A stretch of 64,000 nt of DNA from Acorus gramineus (lineage: Eukaryota > Streptophyta > Magnoliopsida > Acorales > Acoraceae): NCBI GenBank assembly GCA_030737835.1, contig CM060849.1:17326334-17390333 (forward strand), given 5' to 3'. Positions within the stretch are counted from its first letter, which is position 1; each line of letters starts with the position of its first letter. Positions 51,081-63,404 of the stretch are shown here, piece after piece. Under the pieces are notes generated by a model. The model made no database searches, was not told the origin of the DNA, and was given only the letters and a program-made list of their open reading frames with translations. The position numbers were made by a program, and so were the translations under genes.

Positions 51081-51479
51081 CATAGAGATTGATCAACTGA
51101 TAGCATTGTTGCATAGAATATTTCTTATTTAATAATTCAGCAACTGTACTATTTTTTTAAAAAAATCATATCATTTACGTTAAAGATATTAAAAATTTTA
51201 ATATTTAATTTATTAAACTATATTAAACAAAAACCGTTATTGATTTCTTCAATGTGTGTTTTTGTTTTTCTACAAATCCCATGTTTCGAAGAATTTGTTG
51301 TTAATGTCACTGGTTATTATTGTTGAAAGTAGTACGTAATTTAAACCATCTATATATATATATCATTTTATAGTTGCATAATGTTATTGTATTTAAATTA
51401 TTTGACATGAATGAAAAAAAATTAATGAAAAAAAATTCTTACACTATATTCATGTGCATTTGCACATACGCTACAACTA

Positions 51480-51785
51480 GTATACTCAAAAGAGTGAAGA
51501 ATACCCGAGTAAATCTTTAGAATTACCCCATAAACGTGGAGAAAGGTCTCCATGGCTTGTCTTTTTTTGTTGAGGGGGAGAGGGTGTGTGAAATAAAAAG
51601 GAAATGATGAAGTAGTTCTTTTTGTAATAAGCCCACACAAACGTGAAAAGGTTTTCAAGGCTTGTTTTTATTTGGGGAGGGAGTGTGGTGGGGAGCTAAG
51701 TGAAATGGAAGTGCTAAAGGTGGTTCTTTATGTAATAAGCCCACTCCACGTGAAGCAATCTCTTAAACTCGTTTCTAATATTTGT
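51480..51785. repeat. Tandem repeat, about 107 bp, three units
   Basis: Units centred on AAACGTGGAGAAAGG, AAACGTGAAAAGG and CCACGTGAAGCAATC begin near 51530, 51637 and 51744. Each is followed by a GGCTTG- or ACTCG-type segment, and most carry TTCTTT(A/T)TGTAATAAGCCCA before the next unit. They are non-coding. Confidence 0.65.
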
Positions 51786-52665
51786 TTTTCACACGTGGAT
51801 CTTTAGCATTCTAAACATGTTCATGTCTCTTTTTTCATGGAAAAAAAAACAGGAAAGACTAAAATTGGAGTGAAAGTATGTCTTATTCAAACCGGTCTTG
51901 ATGATTTATTTTTTAACTGGGTTTTAAAAGAATTTTTAAAATGAGGCTCTCTATATATTTATAAAAAATCTAACTTATTTAAATTTTATATATCATTTTT
52001 AATAAAAACTACAAATATTATAAATTAGATACATGATATTTTATAATAATTTAAAAGTCTAAAAGCAATAAAAATGTTAAATTTTAATGGAATGAAATAA
52101 TATAAAAATCTAAAAAATACCTAAAGAGGGTTTGAGCATTATCTAATTTAACTAATTGGAAAGAGAGAAAGATTTACTTGGAACTAAACGTTGGACAGAG
52201 ATCAAATACTTAGGGAAAGGGTGAGTTGTCATTATGACTGGAGAGATTTGTGGAGAGAAATTTTAGGCTTTGATTTTGAAAGAAAAAGTGTGTTGGGAGA
52301 AACTAATTCAATATGAAAAATTGTGACACATCTCACCATCTTTTTTTTTCCATTGACGGTTCTTCGGGTCCCTCCCTTGGTGGGGCACCCTAAGCAAATT
52401 GCCCTAGTCGCCTTTGGCCTCAGACTTATTTACATGATGGATGCACTCATCAAACTTGACCGATGTATACTTTTTGAATACTTTTGATGGAATTTTTTTT
52501 TTCTCTTGACTATAACTTCAAATCTCTTTTAATACCTAGTCAATTTATATATAAATTAATTGATTAATGATCTTAGAAAATTTCTAGATTTATAAATGAG
52601 CTTCAATGACTTTAATTTTTGTTCTTTAATTATTGTAAAAGTGTAATTATTATGATTATTATTGT
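51786..52665. other. Non-coding intergenic region
   Basis: I see no gene. A GC-richer phrase near 52365-52430 (GGGGCACCCTAAGC, then GCCCTAGTCGCC) looks like part of a retro- or DNA transposon. A phrase at about 53335-53357 (CCTGGCTCCGCCACTGG), on the far side of the MULE-like element, may belong to the same relic. Confidence 0.4.
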
Positions 52666-52674
52666 TATTTTTTT

Positions 52675-53262
52675 GGGTTATTTAGTTTCCACCGCTCCTA
52701 AAATAGTTAAATTATTAAAAACCCCTTCTAAAACACAATATTATTATAAACCCCCTTTAAATGTTAACTAAATTTGTAAAAAACCCAAATAAGTTATTTT
52801 TTTATGGAATAGATTATTAAATGATGGGTTGACAATAATACCCTTATTAAAAAATCGTAACTTGATAAAAAAAAATGTTATTTAGTTTCTACCCCTCCTA
52901 AAATAGGAAAATTATTAAAAATAACACTATAAAACACAATATCATTATAAACCCCCTTTAAATGTTAACTGGATTTGTAAAACCCAACAGTCAACAAAAC
53001 AAAAAGAAATTAGTACTCCCAAAAAATTTTGACGAAAAGTGGTTTATATTAATGAAATGGTTTTTTTCCCATTAAGTTAGGATATTTTTTAGTAAGGGTA
53101 TTATTATCAATCAATCATTTAATAACCTATTCCATCAAAAAATAACTTATTTGGATTTTTTACAAATACAGTTAGCATTTAAAAGGGTTTATAATAATAT
53201 TGTGTTTTCAAGGAGTTTTTAATAATTGACTTATTTTAAGAAAGGTGAAAACTAAATAACCC
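52675..53262. mobile_element. MULE-like foldback element with 9-bp target duplication
   Basis: This 588-bp element starts GGGTTATTTAGTTTCCACC and ends with the reverse complement of GGGTTATTTAGTTTTCACC. The arms match over roughly 190 bp, including ACAATATTATTATAAACCC and AATAGATTATTAAATGAT. TATTTTTTT flanks both ends (52666-52674 and 53263-53271). The GGG terminus and the 9-bp duplication fit a Mutator-like MITE, although the T-rich duplication is low in complexity. A third partial arm copy in direct orientation lies at about 52870-52985. Confidence 0.75.
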
Positions 53263-53271
53263 TATTTTTTT

Positions 53272-54438
53272 TTTTACACAGGTTTTTGGAAATTTTTTTT
53301 AAAGATTGTAGTTAAAGTTCGCCCCTCTGTAGTGAATTCCTGGCTCCGCCACTGGGGCTTGTGATGTGGATTGATATTAAGTATTATTATAATTTATATT
53401 TTTTTGTAGAGATAATAATTAGTTAGTTAGTTAGTTTTTTTTTTTTTTTCCGTTAAGATTAGGAGTCAGGGTTGTTGGGAATATGTTGAATTGTTAATTG
53501 TTGAATGCATTGGTTTATTGAGAGTGATTGTTTTTTTTTTTTTATTATATATGTTACACCCCGGAGCGGCCATCCCGAGACCGTAGCCATAACATCAATA
53601 TGAGGGAATCATGCATGAGAGGTCAATAAAAACTCCAAGTAAAATACAACAATAACTAACATGAATCGAGTTACTTTAACCATAAACACAAACCAAAATT
53701 GTTTATTAAAATTATTGACCCAACCAAAAAAAAAAAAAAAAAATGAAAATTACACCCCTAGTCATACACCCTAAGGACTCAAGAAAGAACTCTCATATTC
53801 TATCTTGAAAGAACAGCAAGGTTCCTCATTTGAGAGGACACTAAAAAAGAGTAATCAGACATTACTTTTATGATATAATCTTCTTTTTTGTATTTTATTT
53901 CTAAAAATGATATATCAAATCCCTTAAAAAGTCTTCATTGATTTTTTTTTTTTTTTTTTAATGTACACTTGCTCTATTATAATACATACTATTATACAAA
54001 TAAAAATATATACTAAGATAACTAATGTTTTATTTTAAATAAAAAATATTTACAGCTGTACACAATATGCATATAGTATGATAGAGCCCATTCACAACAA
54101 TAGCATAAAATGTCAGTGCTTTTATTTATTTAATTACTGATTCTCTACATTTTATTACTAGTGTCAAGCATTGAGTTCCATTTTGCATTAATTAACAAAA
54201 GAAGAAGAAGAAGCTTTTAGTACCAGTCTTGTCGCTCTTCCCGCCTGAAACGAAAAGAATCGATTCTCTTCTTCTCCTCCATCAGGTCCACCCATCAGAA
54301 CCGTCCAAACCATGTCCACATCACTTAATCGATGGCCCAGAAACACCTTTCTATTACGCGGTTTAAACTGGGGCCCACACCGCGTGATCCTAAATTATTC
54401 ACATCCTCCGTCTTATAACTCTTTCACCCTACACCCTC
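53272..54438. other. Non-coding region with retroelement-like fragments
   Basis: I see no gene. A sequence starting TGTTACACCCCGGAGCGGCC near 53551 resembles the start of Gypsy LTRs, but I found no matching end. Several long T or A runs are present. The stretch at 54215-54400 is GC-richer and may be decayed genic or transposon DNA. Confidence 0.4.
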
Positions 54439-54448
54439 ATTATTTCCT

Positions 54449-55001
54449 AAGCCTGTCAATCGGATACGGATCGGATAGTCCATATCCGTATCCGTATTCA
54501 AATTGAATATTCGAAAAAATATCCGTATCCGATATTTGATGGATATTCCAAAACACATATCCGTATCCGATTCAAAAATCCGAATTCGGATAATATCCGA
54601 AATATCTAAACCAGATTAAAATATACTTATAAAATCTTAAGTCCTAACATGGTTAAATAGGTATCAACTAAAGACATAAAAACACAAATCTTAATATACT
54701 TAAATAAGTATTCAACATGGTTAAATAGGTTTGTGTTTTGTCCTAGATCATGAGCCATTAGATTTTTATCTAAGGGTTGAAACTAATTCTAACATATATA
54801 TAAATAAAATAACAATTCAGATACGGATATTATTCAGATCGGAGATAGGCTATATCCGATCCGATCCGAAAATTTTCAGATATGGATTATTTGGTTCGGA
54901 TACGGATCGGATACGGATACGAATTTTCGGATATCTATTTTCTGCATTTTGATACGGATTCAGATCGAATACGGATATTTTTTCGGATAATTGACAGACT
55001 T
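54449..55001. mobile_element. Complete MITE with 10-bp direct repeats, upstream of RDR6
   Basis: The 12-bp ends are AAGCCTGTCAAT and, in reverse complement, AAGTCTGTCAAT. Both are flanked directly by ATTATTTCCT (54439-54448 and 55002-55011). Both subterminal regions are packed with GGATACGGATCGGATA-type words in opposite orientation, so the transcript could fold back. The duplication length of 8-10 bp fits either hAT or Mutator types. It ends about 145 bp before the CT-rich leader region of RDR6. Confidence 0.8.
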
Positions 55002-55148
55002 ATTATTTCCTTTCAAATTTTGAAAGTAAATAACCTGTCATTACCGTCAAATAACATTTTATTCTCACCAGATGGTGATTACATCGGAACCTCTCAGTAA
55101 GGTGTGCCTTCCTCAGTAAGGTATGACTTCCTGTGTTTATAGTGTCAC

Positions 55149-55180
55149 TTCTTCGTCTCTCTCTCTCTCTCTTCTCTCTG
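55149..55180 (+). promoter_or_regulatory. CT-rich initiator or leader tract of RDR6
   Basis: An uninterrupted pyrimidine tract of TC repeats lies upstream of a plausible leader-exon donor (TTTCAG|GTGGGT, intron starting at 55232). CT tracts of this kind are common around plant transcription starts. The assignment rests on position and composition only. Confidence 0.4.
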
Positions 55181-55231
55181 AAAGTTTTGTTTGAGTTCGA
55201 ATAAGAAGCCATTATAGGTGATCGATTTCAG

Positions 55232-57090
55232 GTGGGTTTTTGTTTTGTTTTTTAATTGATTCATTCGATCAAGGTTTCTCATTCACCCATAAAAAAAGTT
55301 TCTCATTTTCTGATTGCGCTCTGTTTCGTTCCATTTGTTGAAAAGAAGTGTTTGAAGATTTGATTTTGATTGAAAGATGAGGAACCTTCAGTTTGGATGA
55401 TTGACATTCAAACTGGACCGTTCATTATTTGAAACATTGTAAAGATTGCTTTTTGGGGTAAAATTTAGGGCTCTTGATGTTAATTCTGTTTGTGATGATA
55501 TGTGTCTAAAAATGCGAATCTTTTATGGTTCTTTTGTATGGTTCACCTTGTTTTGATGTTAAAATGGGAAAATTTGGTGCCTTTTGATGTGAGATTGTTT
55601 TGGAAGATAAGTTGTTATGATGTTGTTTTGTTTTATCATTGTCAATATCTTAAAGAAGAATGTAGTTGTGATCTTATTAATAGAAAAACCCCAAACAAAA
55701 TCAGACGAGGGATCTCCGTTTGATAAACAGGAAAAAGCATTACAAAGATAAATAATGCTTCTTAATAAAAGAAAAAAAATTCTTCGAAAGCAAACTGAGA
55801 AGAAAGAAAGAAAATCATTGTTAAATCTTGTCATTATTATTTTCAACACATCTTAGTGATCAAGAAGTTCTGATATAATTATGTAGTTCTTAGTTTTGTA
55901 AATGGATTTTTTTTTGGGGGGGTGTATGCTCTTTTACTTTTTTGAATTACTTTGTGAAGCTCATTTCTTTGGGTGCATTTTTTACAATGTTTTTTTTTTT
56001 TTTCCCATCTTAAGTCCTGATTATAATGCTATTTCTCAAAATTAGCTAGCTAACATTGGGATAAATTATGATGTTTGAAATGCTGAGGGTTTCGGTTTTG
56101 AGTATTTCCTTCTTTTGTTGAGATTTGTAAATCAATATAGATTTGATAAATGATGGAGTTTGCAGTTTAGGGTTATTTTGTTTCTGGTGATTCGTTCCAT
56201 TGTTTCTCATTGTAGTGTTCCAATCTCTTCTTTGTTGTTGGTTTATAACATGAAAATTTGATGGTGGTTTCCTGCATATGTTTCTCTTCATCTGTTTGTG
56301 TTGGGGTTTCACATTCTTTTCATCGTGGTTGTTGCAGATGGTGGGAGTGATCGGTGTTCTTACACTCTGCTCCCTTTTTAGGAAAGCAATTTCTTGATTT
56401 CCTTTGCGGGTGATTCAATATTTTATATATGAATCCCAAAATGTTTCATCAGCACAGTTTGAGAATTCCACCTTTGTGGGTGTTCACTGTGCGGGAGTAA
56501 AATGCTCTATTATGAGCACGGTTTGAGAATTGTGCTTCGATAGGATCGGGTGAATTTTTTGTTTGGATTGTTTCTTTCAGTAGGTCACTCACTGACTGTC
56601 AAAGATCTCTTGTGTTTTGCTTTTATTTCCATTTTTCGGAACTTCCTTATGCAGAACCACCCCAACTAATGAATAAAAATTCAGCGGTAGCATTTTTACC
56701 CTTCCCTTGAAAAAAAAAAACATATGTGAATTATTATGTTCAATATGGGATTTAATTCAAAAGTAGATTTTCTTTTCATGTCCTGAATAAAAATGTCAAT
56801 AAATAAATTACGGAGAAGTTTCCATTTATTGGATAAACTGGTTTTTTTGGGTAGTGTAATTTGTTTCCTAGATTGGTAAAACAAGAAGTTTACTTTCAAT
56901 TCTGGGGTTTTGGCTTTTGTTTGATTGGAATTGTATGAAGATCTTCAACTAGGGTAAAAGTTGAACGGAAGTTCTGTTTGAGGGGTTATCTTTTTTCTTT
57001 TTTTGAATTCAGATATGTTTGGATGATTTTTTTTTTATTGCTTCAGTTTTTACTCATCTCCATTTTTTTTAAAATGATTTTAGAAATCAG
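55232..57090 (+). other. Probable 5' leader intron of RDR6
   Basis: A good donor at 55232 and acceptors ending at 57083 (TTTTAG) or 57090 (AAATCAG), just before the ATG at 57093, suggest a long intron in the 5' untranslated region. The T-rich composition fits. One or more extra leader exons inside (for example after GTTGTTGCAG near 56338) cannot be excluded. Confidence 0.5.
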
Positions 57091-57092
57091 AG

Positions 57093-60000
57093 ATGGGATC
57101 ACTGGGAAGCGAAAGGAATGCGAAAGAGTTGATCATAACTCAGGTCAGCTTTGGCGGGTTTGATGAGAATACATCTGCAAAACAGTTGACAGACTTCTTG
57201 GAATATGAGGCTGGTACTATCTGGAGGTGTCGTTTGAAGAGATCATGGACTCCCCCTGTTTCCTACCCCGATTTCTCCAAGGATGCTTCTAGCGTCAAGC
57301 GGAAGGAAGACTATGAGAAAGTGTGTCCCCATGCATTTGTACATTTTGCGGTCCCTGATGCTGCTAGGAGGGCAGTCAATGCTGTGGGGAAGTGTGAACT
57401 CATCCTGAATGGGCACCCACTGAAGGCGAATTGGGGGATTGACAGCTCCTTTCGTGTCAACCGGAGGCGGACAATAGACCCTATTAAGTTCTCTGATGTT
57501 CGTCTTGAGGTAGGCCACCTGGTTAGCAGGGATGAATTTTGGACGAGCTGGAAGGGACCCACTTCAGGGGTTGACTTCCTCATTGATCCCTTCGATGGGT
57601 GTTGCAGGATATTGTTCACAAAGGAGACAGCCTTTGCATTCAAGGGGACAAGTTTGATGGCCGTGATAAAATGTGATTTCAAATTGGAATTCTCAGTGAG
57701 GGATATTAAGGAGGTCAACCTCTACAAAGATCGTGCCCCCTTTGTGATGCTCTTGCACCTCACCTCGTCCCCACTGCTGTCATATAGAACGGCGGATGAT
57801 GACATATACACCTCCGTCCCATTCAATCTTTTGGATGATGAGGATCCATGGATGAGGACAATTGATTTCACCACAGTTGGGGCGATTGGAAGGTGTAATT
57901 ACTACAGTATCTCTTTCTCACCACGATTTGGCGCCAAACTAGAGAAGGCAATGGCATACATGAGAGAGCGGAGGATAATAGAACACTGCCCTAAACGCCC
58001 ACTTGCAGTGCGGAATGAGCCCGGTTTTGGGACTCCAATGAGGGACCATTTCCTCTGCCTCCCTCATGTAGATGGAATTAGCTTTGAGACAATGTTCATG
58101 TTGAATGCAGTTCTCCACAAAGGCATTGTTAATCAGCACCAGCTGTCGGAAGAATTCTTTGGGCTACTCAGGAGCCAATCGGATTCAGTCAACCTCACAT
58201 CCTTGAGGCATATTTATTCGTACAAGAATTCTATCTTGAATGCTCACAAGAGGCTGAAGCTTGTCCAGGATTGGCTTATCAGGAACCCCAAGCTTGTCAA
58301 GAGCTCTAAGATTGGGGATGATCATGTTGAAGTGAGGAGGCTGGTCATAACACCGACAAAAGCATATTGTCTTCCCCCAGAAGTTGAGTTGTCTAACAGG
58401 GTTCTGAGGAAGTATAAAAATGTTGCTGACAGGTTCTTGAGAGTGACCTTCAGGGATGAGGGAATGCAGCAACTTAAAGGGAATGTCATCAAATGTTATG
58501 CTGCTCCTATCATGAAGGACATCACCATGAATAATTTTCCACAAAATACGACTCTATACAAAAGATTGCGATCCATATTGACTGATGGTTTCCATCTATG
58601 TGGGCGGAAGTATCTGTTCCTTGCATTCACTTCAAATCAGTTGAGAGACCAGTCTGCTTGGTTTTTTGCTGAGGATGTAAAAACAAAGGTTGTCTCTATC
58701 AGGAGCTGGATGGGGAAATTCTCCAGCCTAAATGTAGCAAAATGTGCTGCTCGAATGGGGCAGTGTTTCTCCTCAACATATGCCACAGTTGATGTACCAT
58801 CTGCGGAGCTTAACAAAGAGCTTCCCGATATTGAGAGGAATGGGTATGTCTTTTCTGATGGAATTGGAAAATTAACACCTGATCTCGCTATGGAAGTTGC
58901 CGAAAAGTTACAGTTGACACACAACCCGCCATGTGCTTATCAGATTCGATATGCTGGTTGCAAGGGAGTCATAGCATGCTGGCCGGGTGACAGTGACGGG
59001 ATCAGGTTGTCCCTTAGACCAAGCATGAACAAATTTGAGTCAGATCATACAATGGTGGAGGTTTGCTCTTGGTCCCGGTACCAGCCAGGCTTTTTGAACC
59101 GTCAGATTGTGACCCTCCTTTCATGTTTGTGTGTACCAGACGATGTATTTTGGAGAATGCAGGAGACGATGATTTCCAAACTAAACCAGATGCTTGAAGA
59201 CACTAATGTAGCTTTTGAGGTACTGACCACATCATGTGCCGACCAAGGGAATACTGCAGCAATGATGTTGAGTGCAGGTTTCAAGCCTCAGTCAGAACCA
59301 CACTTGAAAGGGATGCTATCTTGCATAAGATCTTCCCAGCTGGGGGACCTTCTGGAGAAGGCCAGGATTTTTGTTCCTCTGGGGAGATGGCTGATGGGTT
59401 GCTTGGACGAAGTGGGGATACTCGAACAGGGTCAGTGCTTTATCCAAACATCTGTTCCTTCACTGGAAAGCTGTTTTCATAAACATGGTTCAAGATTTTT
59501 GGAGACAAAGAAGAATAAACAAGTGATCACTGGGACAGTGGTGATAGCTAAGAATCCATGTCTTCACCCTGGGGATGTCCGGATCCTAGAAGCGGTTGAC
59601 ATTCCCGAGTTGCATCATCTTTTTGACTGTTTGGTTTTCCCTCAGAAGGGAGAAAGGCCACATGCTAATGAGGCATCTGGAAGTGATCTTGATGGCGATC
59701 TGTATTTTGTCACCTGGGAAGGAAATCTAATCCCTCCAGAGAAGAGGAGCTGGATTCCAATGGATTACACTCCTGCAGAGGTCAAGAAGTTGCCACGACA
59801 AGTATCTCCACAGGTAAACCATTTGCCCTGCACATGTCATGTCTAGCCATTTCTGTAATACTTGGGTTTGAAACATAGCTCAGCGGTTGACAAACATGTT
59901 TGCAATCAAGAGGTACTGTGTTCGCCTAACTTTTCCACCCCAAAATAATAGTATAATTAAAATCTACTTCATTGTCGATTCTAGATATGGTGAAATATGC

Positions 60001-61911
60001 TTGTTATTAAATCAGTTATGAAGGGCTATTGGGAAATTTATGGTTATCTTGCTCTTGCTCTTGCTCCCTCCATCTCCTCTCCCTCCCTCCCTCTCTACTA
60101 TAAGAGAGAGAAGAGCACGACTATGCAACCAGTCTGGGTTGTTCATGACTAAAACTAGTGGCTAGTCTTTATCGGAATTTTGTTGTGCCCCCTGCATCAT
60201 ATGAAAGCATAGGGTAATATTTCCTGCTCGATCAATTAGGAAGTCTTTTTGAGTTCCTTTAGCCCTATGTTTAGCAAAACCAGAATGATTAGGTATAGAA
60301 TATGGATAGGTTAAAAATGAATTTGAAAAAGAGTTTAAAAGAGAATGTATCAATGCAATCTGTAGGAAAGTACTGTGACTCTACCAGCATTAATCACTGG
60401 CATTCTGCCCCTAAGTTTAAGCTTATCATAACATTGGTTCATGACATGATTAGTTCGGCAGAAGTTTAAGAAATAATAGCTGATGTATATTAGTGAAGTT
60501 GCGGATTTAGTTCATCATCTGACTAGCTATATTTTTATTACATACATGCTTTAAGCCAATCGTCATTCCATCCTTGTGGGAATCTAACTTTGTTCAAGTA
60601 AATGATCTATTACATTCATTTACTGAAGCCTGGAAACATCTTTTGGTGGCTGGTATGGATCTTTTCTTCTTTTATTAGTTGCTTAAAAAACTTGGAACAC
60701 ATATTTGCCTGAGCTGAGTGAGGGATGCAGACATTGAGGCATATGAGAACTTGTTGAAACAAAGACTAATAAAGATTTTTTTTAATATATAATTCTTTAC
60801 TTCATTTGAAATTCCATCACTCGGATCTTGTACATAACTTATTTCCAAGATTCATTCGCAGCACACTGATGATATTACAAACTGCAAAACACTATAAACT
60901 TACGATCTTAAAGTCTCAAGCCGTTTCATTGGTTGATGCATTAAATGTTTGACCACCCAATACTAATTCTCGGGCATTTCTCAACTGTTTGGCGAAAGAC
61001 CTAACTCTCCTGACCAATATTTCTCTTGTTTCGAACAGGACATAATTGACTTCTTCTCCAAAAACTTGGTTAATGAAAATCTTGGCAAGATCTGCAACGC
61101 CCACGTCGTCCATGCAGACATGAGCCCACAAGGTGCATTGGATGAGAAATGCCTCCAACTCGCAGAGCTAGCAGCCCACGCTGTCGACTTCCCCAAGACA
61201 GGGAAGATCGTAACGATGCCGCACGCGCTCAGGCCAAAGCTGTACCCTGACTTCATGCGTAAGGACGATTTCCAGAGCTACAAGTCAGAGAAGATCCTTG
61301 GGAAGCTCTATCGACGGATCGTGGACGCGTCCAATGAGGAGACGGTCTCACCAGAACTGACATGCAGGCTTGAAGACCTGCCATATGACACAGATCTTGA
61401 GATCCTGGGTGCAGCCGATTTCACGGCGGAGGCGTGGCAGTGCAAGTGCTCCTATGACGGGCAGTTGAACGCGCTCTTGGGCCAGTACATGGTGAACTCA
61501 GAGGGGGAGGTGGTGACAGGCCACATATGGTCGATGTCAAAGTACACAAGCCGAAAGCGAGGTGAGCTGAAGGAGAGGCTGAACAGCGCGTATCATGCGC
61601 TGCAGAGGGAGTTTCGAAGGGTGTTTGAGTCATTGGGTCCGGATTCTGCAGCTTTCACTGACGAAGAGAAGAACAGCCTTTACGAGAGGAAAGCCTCTGC
61701 ATGGTACCAGGTGACCTACCACCCTCGTTGGGTAAAGAAGTTGATCGAAATGAGAGAGCCGGATGGAGAGGGGGTTCCCGTCCTTTTGAGCTTCGCTTGG
61801 ATCACGATAGACTACATTGTTCGGATCAAGGTGAGGGGCCGGGACATGACGAAGATGAATGGTGGCAATCCCATAGATTCACTTGCAAATTACCTGTCTG
61901 AAAGGCTCTGA
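57093..61911 (+). CDS. RDR6: RNA-dependent RNA polymerase 6
   Basis: RDR6 copies cleaved or aberrant single-stranded RNA into double-stranded RNA in cytoplasmic siRNA bodies with SGS3, feeding DCL4 for trans-acting siRNAs, post-transcriptional silencing and antiviral defence. Two coding exons, 57093-59813 and 61039-61911, join in phase 0 and give 1,197 residues; Arabidopsis RDR6 is about the same length. The N-terminus (TQVSFGGFDENTSAKQLTDF) is the RRM-like part of the family, followed by the conserved RIWRC-type word IWRCRLKRSWTPP. The catalytic DLDGD is at residues 865-869 (59685-59699) within ASGSDLDGDLYFVTW. GLGKLT-like and FVFSDGIGKLTPD-type signatures of the polymerase core are also present (YVFSDGIGKLTPDLA). 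The C-terminus ends NPIDSLANYLSERL. I see no frameshift or missing catalytic residue. Confidence 0.97.
59876..59945 (+). repeat. tRNA-derived SINE-like relic in the RDR6 intron
   Basis: TAGCTCAGCGGTTG resembles a polymerase III A box. About 43 bp downstream, TGTTCGCCTAAC resembles a degraded B box. The spacing is typical of tRNA-derived SINEs. No clear target duplication or A-tail was found, so this is a relic at best. Confidence 0.4.
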
Positions 61912-62109
61912 TTAGTGGAGATGGTCTTTTTTTCTGGTGATTTTGGTTCTTAAGGCCAATCTGCTATCACCGGATCAAAGGTGTTACTTGGTGCTTTTGG
62001 TGGTTTTGAGTTGTGCATGGCTTTGAAGATTTTCTGATGCAAGATCTTGTGAAGGCTCCAGTGCTGTCCAGTCTCAGGGGGCAAACATGATTCTTTATTT
62101 TCATGTTTG

Positions 62110-62115
62110 AATAAA
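62110..62115 (+). terminator. Candidate RDR6 polyadenylation signal
   Basis: AATAAA stands about 200 bp after the RDR6 stop codon in T-rich surroundings. A second AAATAAAC follows about 28 bp downstream. Either may direct 3' end formation. RDR6 and the LOLITA-like gene are convergent, with about 700 bp between their stop codons. Confidence 0.45.
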
Positions 62116-62614
62116 CATTGTCATATAATCTGTGTTTAAATAAACAGTGAGGAGGATTCAAGTGGACATATAGTAGGGTCTCCTTTATTTTCAGACCTGA
62201 ATCTGGAAGAACTAGAAAGATATCTACAACATTGTCATATAAACAGTTGTATCATCACCTGCTCCAAAGTTAAGTCACCAAGTTTATATATCCATAAAAC
62301 TGCTTCCATTATGCGCAATGTTTCAAATACATCAGGTCAAATCAATTTTCCATAAAAGATATCCAAACTGTATGAGGCCCATCAACTTACTTCTGTTGAA
62401 TTTCACTTGAGTATGAAGTGTTTATGAGATCATTCCAGCCACAGTTAAAAAGCCACACTGACCAGTTTCTTGATAGATGTCAAGATATAAACAGGAAAGA
62501 AACAACACATCAAAATTACAGATAATAAAAATGTCATTTCAAGCCAAACTAATTCAGGGATTTGTATGGCATCACAGCCAAAATAAGAAGATAAAACTCC
62601 AAGAGGTTCCAAGT

Positions 62615-63404
62615 TCAGACATCAGTAGGAGGTTTTAATCGTATCAGCCTCCTAATTCTGTCCTTGTCCGTGTTCTCCAGCATCCCCTTCAAACCAATGA
62701 AAAGTGAATACCTTAGAACAGATAGATTGTGATAATGATAGGCATCAGTAAGTAGAAAGTCGGATAAAAAAAATATAATCATAATATTCATTAGTCTGTG
62801 GCACAAAATGACCTTACAACACAAGATCTTGGTTCTCCAAAAACTGTAAATAAAACTGTTTAATTAAACAAATTATATAATCATTTAGAAGTTCATTGTG
62901 ATATCGTGCAATTTATGAAGTCAGTAGACACATTTCAAAAGCTAGTCCAGATTTTGCAGGTTCAAATGAATGTTATCGATTCTTTTATTGATTTGGGTAA
63001 AAAAGATATTGACAAATAAACTGGTTAAGCAAACACAATGCTCAGCACATCTCATGCTGATCATAATTTATAGATTTAGAAAAAATTTAGGCGCATTTCT
63101 CTTACCTTCCAGACAATTTCATCCAGGCACAAGCATATCTTTCCATATTTGTCAAGGAAGAGACGTTCAGTTGGAGGTTTCCCACACGCATCCTTTACTG
63201 ATGAGGTTATGACAAAAATCACTTCTGCCACTTGAAAAAAAACAGAAGAATATATTAAGCTAATGAAGGTGAGATAAACATATAATTAGATAGAATTTTC
63301 AAGCACGAGTGTCCAGAGACTTACAGGCAAGTTCATCATATTCATCCTTGCCAACCACGTAAATGCAGACATCTCCAAGCATGGTGTAAACAATATAAAC
63401 TGAC
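62615..63404 (-). CDS. LOLITA: TPLATE-complex longin protein LOLITA-like (3' part)
   Basis: LOLITA is the small longin-domain (sigma-like) subunit of the plant TPLATE endocytic adaptor complex, which acts at the plasma membrane in clathrin-mediated endocytosis. Three exons are in the window: 63325-63404 (SVYIVYTMLGDVCIYVVGKD), 63106-63230 (LAEVIFVITSSVKDACGKPP, then ERLFLDKYGKICLCLDEIVW) and 62615-62686 (GMLENTDKDRIRRLIRLKPP plus TDV and stop). The phases agree, and the first visible codon is completed by two bases from an upstream exon. I found no convincing upstream exon in 63405-64000, so the N-terminal half lies beyond the right edge. It is distinct from coatomer zeta and AP sigma proteins, which share the fold. 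The identification rests on recalled similarity to Arabidopsis At1g15370. Confidence 0.75.

Noticed and set aside
60396-60413. CTGGCATTCTGCCCCT, resembling miR394
   Set aside because: It has several mismatches and no hairpin partner, and it lies within the RDR6 intron.
62615-63404. Coatomer zeta or AP sigma subunit as the identity of the right-edge gene
   Set aside because: The C-terminal words (KPPTERLFLDKYG, DKDRIRRLIRLKPP) do not fit those families as I know them and fit the LOLITA-type longin protein better.
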